Part shown: positions 38,423 to 49,443 of the stretch, one piece after another
Layout of the letters: each line of letters opens with the position of its first letter
Position numbering within the stretch: position 1 is the first letter of the stretch
Assembly: GCA_013215465.1 (NCBI GenBank)
Contig: JABSOW010000025.1
Coordinates: 1 to 55,106, forward strand
Direction: 5' to 3'
Origin: Colwellia sp.
GTDB lineage: Bacteria; Pseudomonadota; Gammaproteobacteria; Enterobacterales; Alteromonadaceae
Length of the DNA stretch: 55,106 nt
The notes under the pieces: model-generated
The model's database searches: none
The model's input: the letters and a program-made list of their open reading frames with translations, nothing else
What the model was told of the DNA's origin: nothing
Made by a program: the position numbers and the translations under genes

Positions 38423-38905
38423 TTGGAACACCTTGATATAGAAAACACTAAACTAGAAAGAAAACTAAAACCAATAGCACTTAACGAAATTAAGACGCTT
38501 ATACCCCATAGATATCCGATGTTATTGGTTGATAAAGTGGTTGATCATGAGCCAAGAAAATATTTACACGCGATAAAAAATGTCACGATAAATGAACCTA
38601 TCTTTACTGGGCATTTTCCGGATGCTGCTATTTTTCCAGGTGTACTCATTTTAGAAGCATTAGCACAAGCCACAGGTATTCTTGGCTTTAAAAGTACTGA
38701 AGGTCGCGAAGAAAATGAAATGTACTTGTTCGCTTCTATTGATAAAGCACGCTTTAAAAAGCCAGTCTTGCCCGGCGATACTATGCATTTACATGTAGAG
38801 TTTTTAAAAGAACGACGCGGTATGTGGAAGTTTTATGGTGAAGCAAGAGTTGATGGCAAAGTGGTTTGTTCGGCTGATTTAATGTGTGCCCGCCGCGTTT
38901 TATAA
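38423..38905 (+). CDS. fabZ: 3-hydroxyacyl-ACP dehydratase FabZ
   Basis: Dehydration step of fatty acid elongation; hot-dog fold. Catalytic His/Glu lie in [35 protein letters not shown] and KRPV-like KKPVLPGD are present. I prefer the TTG at 38423, with AAAGAAAGG 9 bases upstream, giving 160 residues; an ATG at 38396 (169 residues) has no ribosome site. TTG is also used by neighbours in this operon. Confidence 0.93.
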   Translation: MEHLDIENTKLERKLKPIALNEIKTLIPHRYPMLLVDKVVDHEPRKYLHAIKNVTINEPIFTGHFPDAAIFPGVLILEALAQATGILGFKSTEGREENEMYLFASIDKARFKKPVLPGDTMHLHVEFLKERRGMWKFYGEARVDGKVVCSADLMCARRVL

Positions 38906-38950
38906 TATCCTCTTTAGTCTCTCATCTAGGTGTTAAAGGTACTCATTGAA

Positions 38951-39020
38951 CACCCCTTGTTTCGGGTTTTTTCTTTGCCAGTAAAGCACACTACTTACAA
39001 CTGTATGGTTACAGTTGTAA
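38951..39020 (+). promoter_or_regulatory. Two hairpins between fabZ and lpxA
   Basis: ACCC/GGGT around 38952-38968 followed by TTTTTTC resembles a weak terminator. Right after it, TTACAACTGT at 38995-39004 pairs perfectly with ACAGTTGTAA at 39011-39020. The 155-bp gap is unusually long for this operon, so a partial terminator plus regulated restart is possible. Confidence 0.35.
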
Positions 39021-39060
39021 CAACCGTTATATATATAAATATTTATCTAAGGTACTTGTT

Positions 39061-39831
39061 ATGATACACCCACAAGCGATTATTGAACCGGGAGCCATTA
39101 TTGGGAAAAATGTCACCATAGGCCCATGGACTTATGTCGCTAGTTCCGTGGTGATTGGCGATGACTGTGAAATTAGTTCTCATGTGATCATTAATGGCCC
39201 AACTAAAATAGGTAAAGGCAACCGTATTTTTCAATTTGCTAGCATAGGCGAAGATTGCCAAGATCTAAAGTATGCCGGCGAGAAAACAGAGCTTATTATA
39301 GGCGATAACAATACTTTTCGGGAGTGTTGTACTATTCATCGAGGCACCATACAAGACAATAGCCTAACGAAAATTGGTAGTAACAATTTATTTATGGCAT
39401 ACACCCATGTTGCTCATGACTGTATGGTGGGTAACCATTGCATCATGGCAAATAATGCTTCTATTGCGGGCCATGTGCATGTAGGTGATCACGTTATCAT
39501 TGGTGGTATGTCTGGCGTGCATCAATTTTGTCATATTGGTGCTCATAGTTTTATTGCCGCTAATGCCTTAGTATTAAAAGATGTACCTGCTTATGTTATG
39601 GCTTCTGGCCACCCGGCAAAACCTTTTGGTTTAAATAGTGAAGGCATGAAACGCAGAGGTTTTACCAGTGATTCTATATTGTCTATTAAACGTGCATATA
39701 AAGAAATTTACCGTAAAAAACAATCTATTGAAGATGCTTTATCGGCGATAACTGAAAAAAATACACCTTCATCTGAGCTTGAATTATTTACAGATTCAAT
39801 TAAGCAATCAACGCGTGGCATTATTCGCTAA
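39061..39831 (+). CDS. lpxA: UDP-N-acetylglucosamine acyltransferase
   Basis: First step of lipid A synthesis. 256 residues with hexapeptide helix from MIHPQAIIEPGAIIGKNVTI, catalytic His in YTHVAHDCMVGNH, and C-terminal helical domain (SDSILSIKRAYKEIYR). Confidence 0.97.
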   Translation: MIHPQAIIEPGAIIGKNVTIGPWTYVASSVVIGDDCEISSHVIINGPTKIGKGNRIFQFASIGEDCQDLKYAGEKTELIIGDNNTFRECCTIHRGTIQDNSLTKIGSNNLFMAYTHVAHDCMVGNHCIMANNASIAGHVHVGDHVIIGGMSGVHQFCHIGAHSFIAANALVLKDVPAYVMASGHPAKPFGLNSEGMKRRGFTSDSILSIKRAYKEIYRKKQSIEDALSAITEKNTPSSELELFTDSIKQSTRGIIR

Positions 39832-39841
39832 TACTAGAATA

Positions 39842-39858
39842 CTAGGTTTTTAACCTAG
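39842..39858 (+). promoter_or_regulatory. CTAGG palindrome between lpxA and lpxB
   Basis: CTAGGTT and AACCTAG form a perfect 7-bp stem around TTT. A further CCTAGGA at 39883-39888 provides the lpxB ribosome site, and near-repeats AATTAACCTC / AATTAACGCC lie between. Alternative pairing with the ribosome site could modulate lpxB translation. Confidence 0.3.
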
Positions 39859-39894
39859 GAATTAACCTCTAAGAATTAACGCCTAGGATTTAAT

Positions 39895-41082
39895 TTGTTG
39901 TCAGCTTCTTTACTAAATAATATTCCCCACTCTGAGCCAGTGTTTGCCATTGTTGTTGGTGAACACTCTGGCGATACCTTGGGTGCAGGGTTAATGCTAG
40001 CGCTACAAAAGCAATTCCCTGATGCCAAGTTTGTCGGCATTGGCGGCGAAAAAATGCAAAAGCTTGGCTTTGAAAGCCTATTCGCTATGGAAGAATTGGC
40101 AGTAATGGGTATTGTCGAAGTGTTGGGGCGTCTGCGTCGTTTACTGCACGTAAGAAAATCACTGATAGATTATTTTACCCAAAACCAACCTGATGTTTTT
40201 ATAGGCATTGATGCACCTGATTTTAACATTGGCTTAGAGCTGCGGTTAAAAGGCCAAGGAATAAAAACCGTCCATTATGTCAGCCCTTCTGTTTGGGCGT
40301 GGCGCGAAAAACGTATCTTCAAAATAGCTAAAGCGACAGATATGGTACTTTCACTATTACCTTTTGAAAAAGCTTTTTATGACCAGCACCAAGTACCTTG
40401 TACCTTTGTTGGTCATCCGTTAGCTGATGATATTCCAATGGAAAGTGATAAAGAAAAAGCAAGAAATGAACTTGGTTTACCCCATAAATCCAAAATATTA
40501 GCCTTAATGCCGGGTAGTCGTGGTGGCGAACTCTCACGGTTGTTAGCACCTTTTTTTGCCAGTGCGCAACAACTACAACAAGATGATGAAAATTTAATTA
40601 TCATTGCCCCTATGGTTAGCGAAAAACGTGCTCAGCAGTTTACTCGTTTAAAAGCTGAACTTGCTCCTAATTTGAAGGTTGATGTTATTATTGATAAAAC
40701 TCAAACAGTAATGGCGGCGAGTGATTGTTTATTAACCGCATCAGGTACTGTAACTTTGGAAGCCGCTTTAATTAAGCGACCCATGGTTATTTGCTATAAA
40801 TTTAACTTGATCACTTATTGGTTAGCTAAATGGTTAGTAAAATTACAATGGTTTTCCTTACCCAATTTATTGGCCAATAAAGCCTTAGTACCTGAGCTAT
40901 TGCAAGATGAAGTGTGCGTAGAGCGCATTGTCCCTTTAGTAAAAGAGCGTTTGTATCAAGATCAAAGTCAACTAAACGATAGCTTTACCGCTATTCATCA
41001 ACAATTAAAATGTAATGCTAGCCAACAAGCCGCCAATGCTGTGATTGCGTTATTACCGCCTATTTTTAATACTAAAACGTAA
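39895..41082 (+). CDS. lpxB: Lipid-A-disaccharide synthase
   Basis: It joins UDP-diacylglucosamine and lipid X. 395 residues with [15 protein letters not shown] near the start, [25 protein letters not shown] and [14 protein letters not shown]. Start is TTG at 39895 (another TTG at 39898); TAGGA stands 6-9 bases upstream and no ATG is available. Confidence 0.95.
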   Translation: MLSASLLNNIPHSEPVFAIVVGEHSGDTLGAGLMLALQKQFPDAKFVGIGGEKMQKLGFESLFAMEELAVMGIVEVLGRLRRLLHVRKSLIDYFTQNQPDVFIGIDAPDFNIGLELRLKGQGIKTVHYVSPSVWAWREKRIFKIAKATDMVLSLLPFEKAFYDQHQVPCTFVGHPLADDIPMESDKEKARNELGLPHKSKILALMPGSRGGELSRLLAPFFASAQQLQQDDENLIIIAPMVSEKRAQQFTRLKAELAPNLKVDVIIDKTQTVMAASDCLLTASGTVTLEAALIKRPMVICYKFNLITYWLAKWLVKLQWFSLPNLLANKALVPELLQDEVCVERIVPLVKERLYQDQSQLNDSFTAIHQQLKCNASQQAANAVIALLPPIFNTKT

Positions 41083-41087
41083 CAATT

Positions 41088-41729
41088 ATGTCCACGAAAA
41101 AAACTAATAAAAAAAACTTTCCTCCATTTGAATATCCTGTTGCTTATTGTATTGCCGGCGTAGATGAAGTAGGGCGCGGCCCTTTAGTGGGTGATGTCGT
41201 TACCGCTGCGGTTATTTTAGATCCCGACAATCCTATTGAAGGTTTGATGGACTCCAAAAAATTATCTGAAAAGAAACGAACCGTATTAGCACAAGAAATT
41301 AAAGAAAAAGCCATTGCTTGGTCCGTTGGTAGAGCAAGCCCAGAAGAAATTGATACCTTAAATATTCTCCATGCCACTATGTTAGCCATGCAACGTGCAG
41401 TGCAGGGATTATCGGTATCACCTGATTATGTATTAGTTGATGGTAATCGTACCCCTTCTTTTGCTAATGAGCAGGGCAGTATTAACAGCCAAGCGGTGGT
41501 TAAAGGTGATGATCGAGTGGTTGAAATTAGTGCCGCATCAATAATAGCAAAAGTTACGCGCGATGAAGAAATGATTGCTCTTGATAAATTACACCCTGAA
41601 TATGGCTTTGCTAAGCATAAAGGTTATCCAACTAAAGTGCATTTAGAAAAAATAATTGAACTAGGGGTACTTGATTGTTACCGCCAAAGCTTTAAACCTG
41701 TTGCCAGAGTATTAGGGCTTATTAAATGA
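41088..41729 (+). CDS. rnhB: Ribonuclease HII
   Basis: It removes ribonucleotides from RNA-DNA hybrids. The 213-residue protein has [17 protein letters not shown] with the catalytic Asp-Glu pair, [10 protein letters not shown], and [21 protein letters not shown]. It starts 5 bp after lpxB and overlaps dnaE by 4 bp (ATGA), so it is translationally coupled to dnaE. Confidence 0.96.
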   Translation: MSTKKTNKKNFPPFEYPVAYCIAGVDEVGRGPLVGDVVTAAVILDPDNPIEGLMDSKKLSEKKRTVLAQEIKEKAIAWSVGRASPEEIDTLNILHATMLAMQRAVQGLSVSPDYVLVDGNRTPSFANEQGSINSQAVVKGDDRVVEISAASIIAKVTRDEEMIALDKLHPEYGFAKHKGYPTKVHLEKIIELGVLDCYRQSFKPVARVLGLIK

Positions 41730-44700
41730 ATGACGAAGTTGTGCCAGACGTTACACTAACAGAGCAATACCACGAGCCTCGCTTTATTCATTTACGCGTA
41801 CATAGTGATTATTCAATGTGCGATGGTTTAAAAAAAGTAAAAGCTATTATAGCCCGTGCCGCAGAATTAAATATGCCTGCACTCGCATTGACTGATCAAA
41901 CTAACCTTTGCGGTTTAGTAAAATACTACCACGCAGCTCATGGTGCTGGCGTTAAGCCTATTATAGGCTGTGATTTTTGGGTGAAAAGTGATGAGTTGGG
42001 CGATGAATTATCTCGCTTAGTTATTTTAACCACTAATAATAAAGGTTATAAAAACTTAACTGAGCTGATCTCAAAAGCTTACCTGCGTGGGCACATACAA
42101 AACAAAGCGGTGATTGACAAAGAATGGTTAATTGAATTTAAAGAAGGCTTGCTGATACTTTCAGGTGCACGAGAAGGTGATATCGGCAAAGCCTTACTAA
42201 AGGGTAATAACGAGTTAGCATTGCAAATGCTCAACTTTTACCAAAACCATTTTGATAATTGCTTTTATGTCGAGTTAATCCGCACCGGGCGAAATGACGA
42301 AGAAAACTATCTTCATCTTGCTGTCGATTTTGCTGCAGAACACAATTTACCCGTTGTAGCAACCAATGAGGTGATGTTTTTATCCCCAGATAATTTCGAT
42401 GCGCATGAAATTCGTGTTGCGATTCATGATGGTTATACCCTTGACGATAAACGTCGCCCTAAGCGTTATAGCACAGAGCAATACTTACGTTCACCAGACG
42501 AAATGTGTGAGCTATTTAGTGATATACCTGAAGCGTTAGCCAATACCGTAGAAATAGCCAAACGCTGTAATGTTACTGTGCGCCTGGGCGAATACGTATT
42601 ACCCGATTTTCCTACCGAAGGGTTGGATATTAATGACTTTTTTATCAAAGTTTCTGAGGAAGGTTTAGAAAGACGCTTAACGAAATTATTTGATAGAGAG
42701 GCGGAAAACTTCGCTGAAATACGTAAACCTTATGATGAACGTCTTAAAATAGAATTAAAAGTTGTTAATGACATGGGTTTTCCCGGTTATTTTTTGATCG
42801 TAATGGAGTTCATTCAGTGGAGTAAAGATCATAATATTCCCGTTGGGCCAGGTCGTGGTTCAGGTGCAGGCTCTTTGATTGCTTATTCGCTTGATATTAC
42901 CGATCTTGATCCACTTGAATATGATTTATTGTTCGAACGCTTCTTAAACCCTGAGCGGGTATCCATGCCTGATTTCGATATCGATTTTTGTATGGACAGG
43001 CGTGATGAAGTGATTGACCACGTGGCTGAACTTTATGGTCGTGATGCCGTTTCGCAAATTATTACCTTTGGCACCATGGCGGCAAAAGCGGTAATTCGTG
43101 ATGTAGGTCGAGTACTCGGGCATCCTTATGGTTTTGTTGACCGGATTTCAAAACTCATTCCGACAACACCGGGCATGACTTTAGCGAAAGCTTTTGAAGA
43201 AGAGCCAAAACTTCCTGAAATTTACGCACAAGACTCTGAAGTTAAAGATCTCATTGATATGTGTCGTATTCTTGAAGGGACTACACGAAATGCCGGTAAG
43301 CATGCGGGTGGTGTGGTTATCTCGCCTACTACCATTACCGATTTTGCACCACTTTATTGTGATGATGAAGGCAAAAACCCGGTCACTCAGTTTGATAAAA
43401 ATGATGTTGAAGATGCGGGTTTAGTTAAGTTTGACTTCTTAGGGTTGAGAACTCTTACTATTTTACAGTGGGCCATTGAAATGGCCGACGTAAAGCAGCT
43501 AAAAGAGGGCAAAGATCCGATAGATATCACGACAATTGATCTTGAAGATCGAGCCTGTTTTAAGCTATTACTTGCCTCGAAAACCACTGCTGTATTCCAG
43601 TTAGAATCAAGCGGCATGAAGTCGTTAATTGATAAACTTAAACCCGATTGCTTTGAAGATATTATCGCTTTGGTGGCATTGTTTCGCCCCGGTCCGCTGC
43701 AATCAGGCATGGTTGATAACTTTATTGAACGTAAACATGGTCGTGAAGAAGTTAGTTATCCCGATGAAAAATGGCAACACATTGATTTAAAACCAGTATT
43801 AGAACCAACTTACGGCATTATCTTGTATCAAGAACAAGTAATGCAAATAGCCCAAGTACTCGCCGGGTATTCGCTTGGTGGCGCCGATATGCTACGCCGT
43901 GCCATGGGTAAGAAAAAACCGGAAGAGATGGCTAAGCAGCGAGCTGGCTTTGAACAAGGCGCAAGAGATCGCGGTGTTGATGGCGAACTCGCGATGAAAA
44001 TCTTCGATCTAGTGGAAAAATTCGCTGGTTATGGTTTTAACAAGTCTCATTCTGCCGCTTATGCGTTAGTTTCTTACCAAACCCTGTGGATGAAAACGCA
44101 TTTTCCTGCGCCTTTTATGGCGGCGGTGATGTCTGCCGATATGGATAACACTGAAAAAGTGGTTATTCTGGTTGATGAATGTGACAATATGGGCATTGAT
44201 TTACTGCCACCTGATGTTAATGTTGGTCAATATAAGTTTACCGTTAATGATGATGATCAAATTGTTTATGGCATTGGTGCGGTAAAAGGCGTTGGCGAAG
44301 GGCCAATAGAAGCGATCATTGCTGCTCGTCAAAAGGGCGGCCCCTTTACCGATCTATTTGATTTCTGTGCCCGTTTAGATTTGAAGAAGACTAATAAACG
44401 GATCTTAGAAAAGTTGATAAAAGCTGGCGCGATGGACGCGTTAGGACCTACCTATAAACTAACCGCTGACGGGAAAGATTTACCCCATCGTGCTGCTTTA
44501 TTTGAAACCCTACCAGAGGCGATAAAGGCGGCAGATCAACATGCTAAAGCTGAAGCCATTGGCCAAAATGATTTGTTTGGCTTGATCAATGATGAACAAA
44601 CGGATTCTCGCCAAAGCTTTAAAAGTGTTAAAAAATGGCCTGAAGAAGTATGGCTTGATGGTGAAAAAGAAACCTTAGGTTTATACTTAACTGGTCATCC

Positions 44701-45286
44701 CATTAACCGTTATTTAACTGAAATTAAAAAGTATGCTACTAGTCGATTAGTGAATATGCAACCAACCGGTAGAGACAGGCAAGCAGTTGCGGTAGGCTTA
44801 GTTATTGGCGTACGAGTGCTGGTAAATAAACGTGGTCGTCGTTGGGCATTAGTCACCCTTGATGATAAAAGTGCTCGCATGGATGTTCGTTTATTCCCAG
44901 ATAATTATGATAACTTTGCCGAGTTACTTGAAACAGATGCAATTTTAGTCTGTAGCGGACAGGTCAGCTTTGATGATTACTCTGGAGGTAATACAATGAC
45001 CGGCAGAGATATCATGACGATAGCGGATGCAAGAGAAAACTACGTTACTTCCCTAGATATCCAGGTCAATAGGGCAGCGGTTAGTGACAAATTTATTGAG
45101 CAATTTACTCATATATTAACACCACATAAAGAAGGTACTTGCCCGGTAAGGGTATTTTATCAACGAGAAGAAGCTCGCGGCATGTTAGAACTTGGCGTAC
45201 AATGGCGAGTATCACCAGCTGATGTGTTATTATATGATTTAAAAGAATTATTAGGTGAAGAAAGCGTCACCTTGCAGTTTAAGTAG
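41726..45286 (+). CDS. dnaE: DNA polymerase III alpha subunit
   Basis: Replicative polymerase, 1186 residues (E. coli 1160). PHP domain at the N-terminus ([12 protein letters not shown]), polymerase palm with [15 protein letters not shown] and catalytic aspartates in PDFDIDF (415-421), [10 protein letters not shown], HhH and OB-fold ([21 protein letters not shown]) near the C-terminus. The order lpxB-rnhB-dnaE-accA is conserved in gammaproteobacteria. Confidence 0.97.
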   Translation: MNDEVVPDVTLTEQYHEPRFIHLRVHSDYSMCDGLKKVKAIIARAAELNMPALALTDQTNLCGLVKYYHAAHGAGVKPIIGCDFWVKSDELGDELSRLVILTTNNKGYKNLTELISKAYLRGHIQNKAVIDKEWLIEFKEGLLILSGAREGDIGKALLKGNNELALQMLNFYQNHFDNCFYVELIRTGRNDEENYLHLAVDFAAEHNLPVVATNEVMFLSPDNFDAHEIRVAIHDGYTLDDKRRPKRYSTEQYLRSPDEMCELFSDIPEALANTVEIAKRCNVTVRLGEYVLPDFPTEGLDINDFFIKVSEEGLERRLTKLFDREAENFAEIRKPYDERLKIELKVVNDMGFPGYFLIVMEFIQWSKDHNIPVGPGRGSGAGSLIAYSLDITDLDPLEYDLLFERFLNPERVSMPDFDIDFCMDRRDEVIDHVAELYGRDAVSQIITFGTMAAKAVIRDVGRVLGHPYGFVDRISKLIPTTPGMTLAKAFEEEPKLPEIYAQDSEVKDLIDMCRILEGTTRNAGKHAGGVVISPTTITDFAPLYCDDEGKNPVTQFDKNDVEDAGLVKFDFLGLRTLTILQWAIEMADVKQLKEGKDPIDITTIDLEDRACFKLLLASKTTAVFQLESSGMKSLIDKLKPDCFEDIIALVALFRPGPLQSGMVDNFIERKHGREEVSYPDEKWQHIDLKPVLEPTYGIILYQEQVMQIAQVLAGYSLGGADMLRRAMGKKKPEEMAKQRAGFEQGARDRGVDGELAMKIFDLVEKFAGYGFNKSHSAAYALVSYQTLWMKTHFPAPFMAAVMSADMDNTEKVVILVDECDNMGIDLLPPDVNVGQYKFTVNDDDQIVYGIGAVKGVGEGPIEAIIAARQKGGPFTDLFDFCARLDLKKTNKRILEKLIKAGAMDALGPTYKLTADGKDLPHRAALFETLPEAIKAADQHAKAEAIGQNDLFGLINDEQTDSRQSFKSVKKWPEEVWLDGEKETLGLYLTGHPINRYLTEIKKYATSRLVNMQPTGRDRQAVAVGLVIGVRVLVNKRGRRWALVTLDDKSARMDVRLFPDNYDNFAELLETDAILVCSGQVSFDDYSGGNTMTGRDIMTIADARENYVTSLDIQVNRAAVSDKFIEQFTHILTPHKEGTCPVRVFYQREEARGMLELGVQWRVSPADVLLYDLKELLGEESVTLQFK

Positions 45287-45402
45287 GTTTAAGTGAACTA
45301 GCTAATTATTATAACCAGTTAATTGTTATTAGCGTTTGTGTTAATAACTAAAGCAAAATAAGTACAAATTTTAGGTACATTTTATTAGGTACAGAGAACC
45401 AT

Positions 45403-46359
45403 ATGTCATTAAATTTTTTAGATTTTGAACAACCTATTGCTGAACTTGATGCAAAAATTGAAGAGCTTGAGATAGTAAATACGGGTCATGAGTTAGATCT
45501 TGATTTAGAAGAGCAGATAACTCAGCTACGTGAAAAAAATAGAGAGCAAACTAAGAAAATATTTTCCAACTTAGACCCTTGGCAAACAGCGCGGGTAGCA
45601 CGTCACCCGCAACGTCCTTATACGCTTGATTATATACCCCGTATTTTCACTGAATTTGATGAATTAGCCGGTGACCGAGCTTATGCCGACGATAGTGCTA
45701 TTGTTGGTGGAACCGCACGTTTAGATGGCAAGGCTGTGATGATCATAGGTCATCAAAAAGGCCGTTCAACCCCTGAGAAAGTAAAGCGTAACTTTGGCAT
45801 GCCACGCCCAGAGGGATATCGTAAAGCTTTGCGCTTAATGCAAATGGCTGAGCGTTTTAATATGCCAATCATCACTTTTATTGACACTCCCGGTGCTTAT
45901 CCAGGTGTTGGCGCAGAAGAGCGTGGCCAAAGTGAAGCGATTGCCCGTAACTTAAAAGTGATGGCACGTTTATCAGTGCCTATTATTTGTACCGTTATTG
46001 GCGAAGGCGGCTCAGGCGGTGCTTTAGCCATTGGTGTTGGTGATAAAGTTAATATGTTGCAATATTCTACTTATTCGGTAATTTCACCAGAAGGTTGTGC
46101 TTCAATTTTATGGAAAACCGCAGATAAAGCACCAACAGCAGCAGCAGCTATGGGGATTACGGCCACTCGTATTAAAGAGTTAGGGCTAATAGATAGTATT
46201 GTTGAAGAGCCGTTAGGTGGTGCGCATCGTGATATGGATCAAATGGCAGCTAGGCTTAAGCAAGCATTAAAAACTGATTTAGCTGAATTAGAAGGTTTAA
46301 CTAAAGAGCAGTTAGTTGATAAACGCTACGACAGGTTAATGTCATTTGGTTATTGCTAA
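45403..46359 (+). CDS. accA: Acetyl-CoA carboxylase carboxyltransferase subunit alpha
   Basis: It makes malonyl-CoA together with AccD. 318 residues: N-terminal [20 protein letters not shown] and the crotonase-like core with [21 protein letters not shown] and [15 protein letters not shown]. It ends in a strong terminator of the intergenic repeat family. Confidence 0.97.
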   Translation: MSLNFLDFEQPIAELDAKIEELEIVNTGHELDLDLEEQITQLREKNREQTKKIFSNLDPWQTARVARHPQRPYTLDYIPRIFTEFDELAGDRAYADDSAIVGGTARLDGKAVMIIGHQKGRSTPEKVKRNFGMPRPEGYRKALRLMQMAERFNMPIITFIDTPGAYPGVGAEERGQSEAIARNLKVMARLSVPIICTVIGEGGSGGALAIGVGDKVNMLQYSTYSVISPEGCASILWKTADKAPTAAAAMGITATRIKELGLIDSIVEEPLGGAHRDMDQMAARLKQALKTDLAELEGLTKEQLVDKRYDRLMSFGYC

Positions 46360-46369
46360 TTTTTTAGTG

Positions 46370-46435
46370 GCGAGTAACGAGTATAATCTTTTCAAGGTGC
46401 CTTGCGGGCAACGTGTATTTCGTTACTCGCTTTTT
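46370..46435 (+). terminator. Terminator after accA, intergenic repeat copy 3
   Basis: GCGAGTAACGA at 46370-46380 pairs perfectly with TCGTTACTCGC at 46420-46430 followed by TTTTT. The core is a variant of the CGAGTTACGAA repeat at 15024, 20396 and 47860. An inner pairing AGGTGC/GGGCA-type lies in the loop. Confidence 0.8.
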
Positions 46436-46467
46436 GAAACTTTCATTTTTTATTTAGCTCATTGATC

Positions 46468-47844
46468 ATGCACCTCATTGAGCTAGCGCTTTATCGCGCT
46501 ATTAGTAAATACCCAAAAACACCGCTGGTTATTGCCTATAGTGGCGGTGTTGACTCACAAGTACTGTTGCATGCTTTAGCTAAATTAACGCAGGCAAAAC
46601 AATTCCCCAATCACCTTACCGTTTGTCATGTTAACCATGGCTTAAGTGAAAATGCGGCTATTTGGCAAGCTTTCGCAGCGCAAGAATGTCAAAAGCTCAA
46701 TTTAACATTCGCTGTATGTAAAGTTAATGTTCAAATACAAGCTCAACAATCATTAGAAGCCTTAGCGCGAGATGCCAGGTATAAAGCTTTACAATCAATT
46801 TATAAAGAGCAATCGTTAATCATTACCGGGCATCACCGTGATGATCAAGCTGAAACTTTTTTACTTGCCCTTAAAAGAGGCGCTGGCTTAAAAGGTTTAT
46901 CGGCTATGGCAGCTGAAATTAAGCAAGGTAAAGACATGCTTATGCGGCCACTGCTTAATATTTCACGGGCTGAAATTATTAATTATGCGCAACAGCAGCA
47001 ACTTGACTGGGTTGAGGATGAATCGAATACCGACACCCGCTTTGATCGTAATTTTATCCGTCAAAAAATCATGCCATTACTCAGCGAACGTTGGCCTAGC
47101 ATTACTCAAACCATCAATCGCAGTAGTAGTCATTGTTTAGAAGGGCAATTATTATTGAACGAATTGGCTGAGCAAGATTTAGCTATTTGTCAGTTAAGCA
47201 GCCAGTGTTTATCTGTGAGTGAGCTAAGTAAGCTCTCATCAGCGCGCTTTAATAATTTACTACGGTACTTTTTAGCGCAGCATAATTATCTAATGCCCAG
47301 CACAGAACAACTTGCCCAAGTTCACCAGCAACTCTTCGCCAGTAAGGATAAAAACCCTGCCGTTAAAGTAGCAAATAATTACTTGCGCCGTTATAAAGAT
47401 AGTTTGTATTTAACCGCTGATTATATCGATGTAAGTGAATGGCAAACCGATATTGATTGCTTTGATAAAAAAAATATCACCAATGCTGAAGTGATTGAAC
47501 TACCTGATGGTTTAGGAAAATTACATTTTTCTAGCGACAAGTCTATTGATGTATCAAATACAGTTCAGCGAGTTGTTTCACCAACGAAAGCACAAAAAGT
47601 TAGGCTACGCTTTTGTCATAGTAATCCTACTTGTTTACCTGATTATCGTCATAAATCACGTAGTGTGAAAAAAATATTACAAGAACTCAATATTCCACCA
47701 TGGCAACGAAAGCGCATTCCATTTCTGTATTATGATGATGTATTAGTTGCCGCGATTGGTTATTTTATTTGCCAAGAATTTTTACCTAAAGCTGCTTTAC
47801 CTCAAAAAAAAGAACTCAACCTAAAAATAACTTGGAGAACATAA
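46468..47844 (+). CDS. tilS: tRNA(Ile)-lysidine synthetase
   Basis: It converts C34 of tRNA-Ile(CAU) to lysidine. PP-loop IAYSGGVDSQVLL, followed by VNHGLS, GHHRDDQAETFLLALKRGAGLKGLSAM and VEDESNTDTRFDRNFIR. The C-terminal domain with KVRLRFC and LQELNIPPWQRKRIPFLYYDD is present. ATG at 46468 is chosen over a TTG two codons upstream; no clear Shine-Dalgarno. 458 residues. Confidence 0.95.
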   Translation: MHLIELALYRAISKYPKTPLVIAYSGGVDSQVLLHALAKLTQAKQFPNHLTVCHVNHGLSENAAIWQAFAAQECQKLNLTFAVCKVNVQIQAQQSLEALARDARYKALQSIYKEQSLIITGHHRDDQAETFLLALKRGAGLKGLSAMAAEIKQGKDMLMRPLLNISRAEIINYAQQQQLDWVEDESNTDTRFDRNFIRQKIMPLLSERWPSITQTINRSSSHCLEGQLLLNELAEQDLAICQLSSQCLSVSELSKLSSARFNNLLRYFLAQHNYLMPSTEQLAQVHQQLFASKDKNPAVKVANNYLRRYKDSLYLTADYIDVSEWQTDIDCFDKKNITNAEVIELPDGLGKLHFSSDKSIDVSNTVQRVVSPTKAQKVRLRFCHSNPTCLPDYRHKSRSVKKILQELNIPPWQRKRIPFLYYDDVLVAAIGYFICQEFLPKAALPQKKELNLKITWRT

Positions 47845-47859
47845 GTGACGATCAAGAAA

Positions 47860-47976
47860 AGTTGCGAGTTACGAATACACTACACGCTCAGTGATCTGTC
47901 TTCGCAACTATTCAACTCGTGACTCGATACTCTCAGCGATTTATCTTCGAAACTCGAAACTCGAAACTCGAAATTT
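47860..47976. repeat. Intergenic palindromic repeat copy 4 with a short tandem repeat
   Basis: AGTTGCGA at 47860-47867 pairs with TCGCAACT at 47902-47909, and GCGAGTTACGAA is the family core. It continues with degenerate copies (CAACTCGTGACTCGATACTC) and then a 7-base tandem run of CTCGAAA units at 47947-47973 that reaches the sstT stop codon. It lies between the convergent tilS and sstT. Confidence 0.65.
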
Positions 47977-49204
47977 ATTTCGTTAAATGATGAGAAGCAG
48001 CGGCAGAAAACACCACATCGGTAGAGCTATTAAGCGCTGTTTCGGCTGAATCTTGTATTACCCCAATAATAAAACCAATTGCCACAACCTGCATAGCAAT
48101 ATCTTCATTTATGCCAAACAAACCACAGGCTAATGGTATTAGTAATAATGAGCCACCAGCAACGCCTGACGCGCCACAAGCTGAAATTGCAGCAACAATT
48201 GACAATAATATAGCGGTGCCAAAATCGACCTCTATATCTAAACTATGCGCTGCAGCAAGTGTTAGCACGGTTATTGTAATTGCTGCACCCGCCATATTAA
48301 TGGTTGCTCCTAACGGTATAGACACCGAGTAAGTATCTTCATGTAAAGCTAATTTTTTACACAAGGCCATATTCACCGGAATATTTGCCGCCGAACTTCG
48401 GGTGAAAAATGCAGTGATACCAGACTCTCTAAGGCAAGTGAAAACCAAAGGGTAAGGGTTTTTCTTCATGATAAAAAAGACAATTAATGGATTAACTAGC
48501 AAGGCAATTATTAACATGGCACTCAGTAAAATAACAACTAAGTGAGCATACTCAGCTAAAGCGCTAAAGCCTGTGGTGGCTATAGTGTTAGCAACAAGGC
48601 CAAAAATACCAAGCGGTGCAAAGCGTATTACCAGTCTAACGATACTTGAAATAGCTTCACTCACATCATGGATGGTAGTTTTAGTATGGCTACTGGCATG
48701 TTTGAGGGAAAAACCTAAACCTATACCCCAAGCCAATACTGCAATGAAATTACCATTAGCAATCGCACTGATTGGGTTTTCAACCACTTTAAAGGCCAGT
48801 GTTGATAATACTTCACCTAATCCTTGTGGTGGGTTAGCACTAGCACCAGCCAAATCTAGGGTTAATGTGGTTGGAAATAAGAAACTTAGCCCTACTGCAA
48901 CAAAAGCTGCACTGAGTGTGCCAATTAAATATAAACCGATAATAGGTCTAAGCTCAGCAGCACTATCAACCTTTTGATTAGCAATACTTGAGGCAACTAA
49001 TACTAACACTAAAATAGGTGCAACCGCTTTAAGTGCACTGACAAATAAGCTGCCAAACATTGAAAATGATTTAGCTACTTCTGGATTTATTATTGCGAGC
49101 AAGCTACCTAAAATGATCGCGATAATGATTTGTGATACTAAGCCTAAGGACTTTACTTTCGACAGAAAAGAGCTATTTTCTAGTGGGGTATTTGTCGTTA
49201 CCAT
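47975..49204 (-). CDS. sstT: Serine/threonine:sodium symporter
   Basis: Inner-membrane sodium-driven importer of the DAACS (glutamate transporter fold) family, 409 residues, about 8 helices plus hairpin loops. Family motifs: [37 protein letters not shown] with the serine-rich hairpin, [16 protein letters not shown] and the C-terminal [19 protein letters not shown]. It is a single-gene unit. Confidence 0.94.
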   Translation of the reverse strand: MVTTNTPLENSSFLSKVKSLGLVSQIIIAIILGSLLAIINPEVAKSFSMFGSLFVSALKAVAPILVLVLVASSIANQKVDSAAELRPIIGLYLIGTLSAAFVAVGLSFLFPTTLTLDLAGASANPPQGLGEVLSTLAFKVVENPISAIANGNFIAVLAWGIGLGFSLKHASSHTKTTIHDVSEAISSIVRLVIRFAPLGIFGLVANTIATTGFSALAEYAHLVVILLSAMLIIALLVNPLIVFFIMKKNPYPLVFTCLRESGITAFFTRSSAANIPVNMALCKKLALHEDTYSVSIPLGATINMAGAAITITVLTLAAAHSLDIEVDFGTAILLSIVAAISACGASGVAGGSLLLIPLACGLFGINEDIAMQVVAIGFIIGVIQDSAETALNSSTDVVFSAAASHHLTK

Positions 49205-49443
49205 ATTTATACTTAACCTAATAAAAATACTTATAAGCTGACTTTTATCATTGAAGTGCTAGCTTGTCTAGTTATTATATGTTTAGTAATAAAATTACTT
49301 CTTTATTACCAAAAGGTATTATTGTTTACACTATATTACCGGGGAAAAACCTCTGTTTTTGCTAAAAAAGTCGCTGTAGAACAGGACATAACAAATGATA
49401 GCGACTGATTGATATTGCTTTATAAGTCATCGATATAATATTT
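49205..49443. other. Gene-free stretch between sstT and the IS element
   Basis: AT-rich, with no ORF, repeat or clear terminator. It must contain the sstT promoter. Its last 8 bases (TAATATTT) are the left copy of the IS target duplication. Confidence 0.5.
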
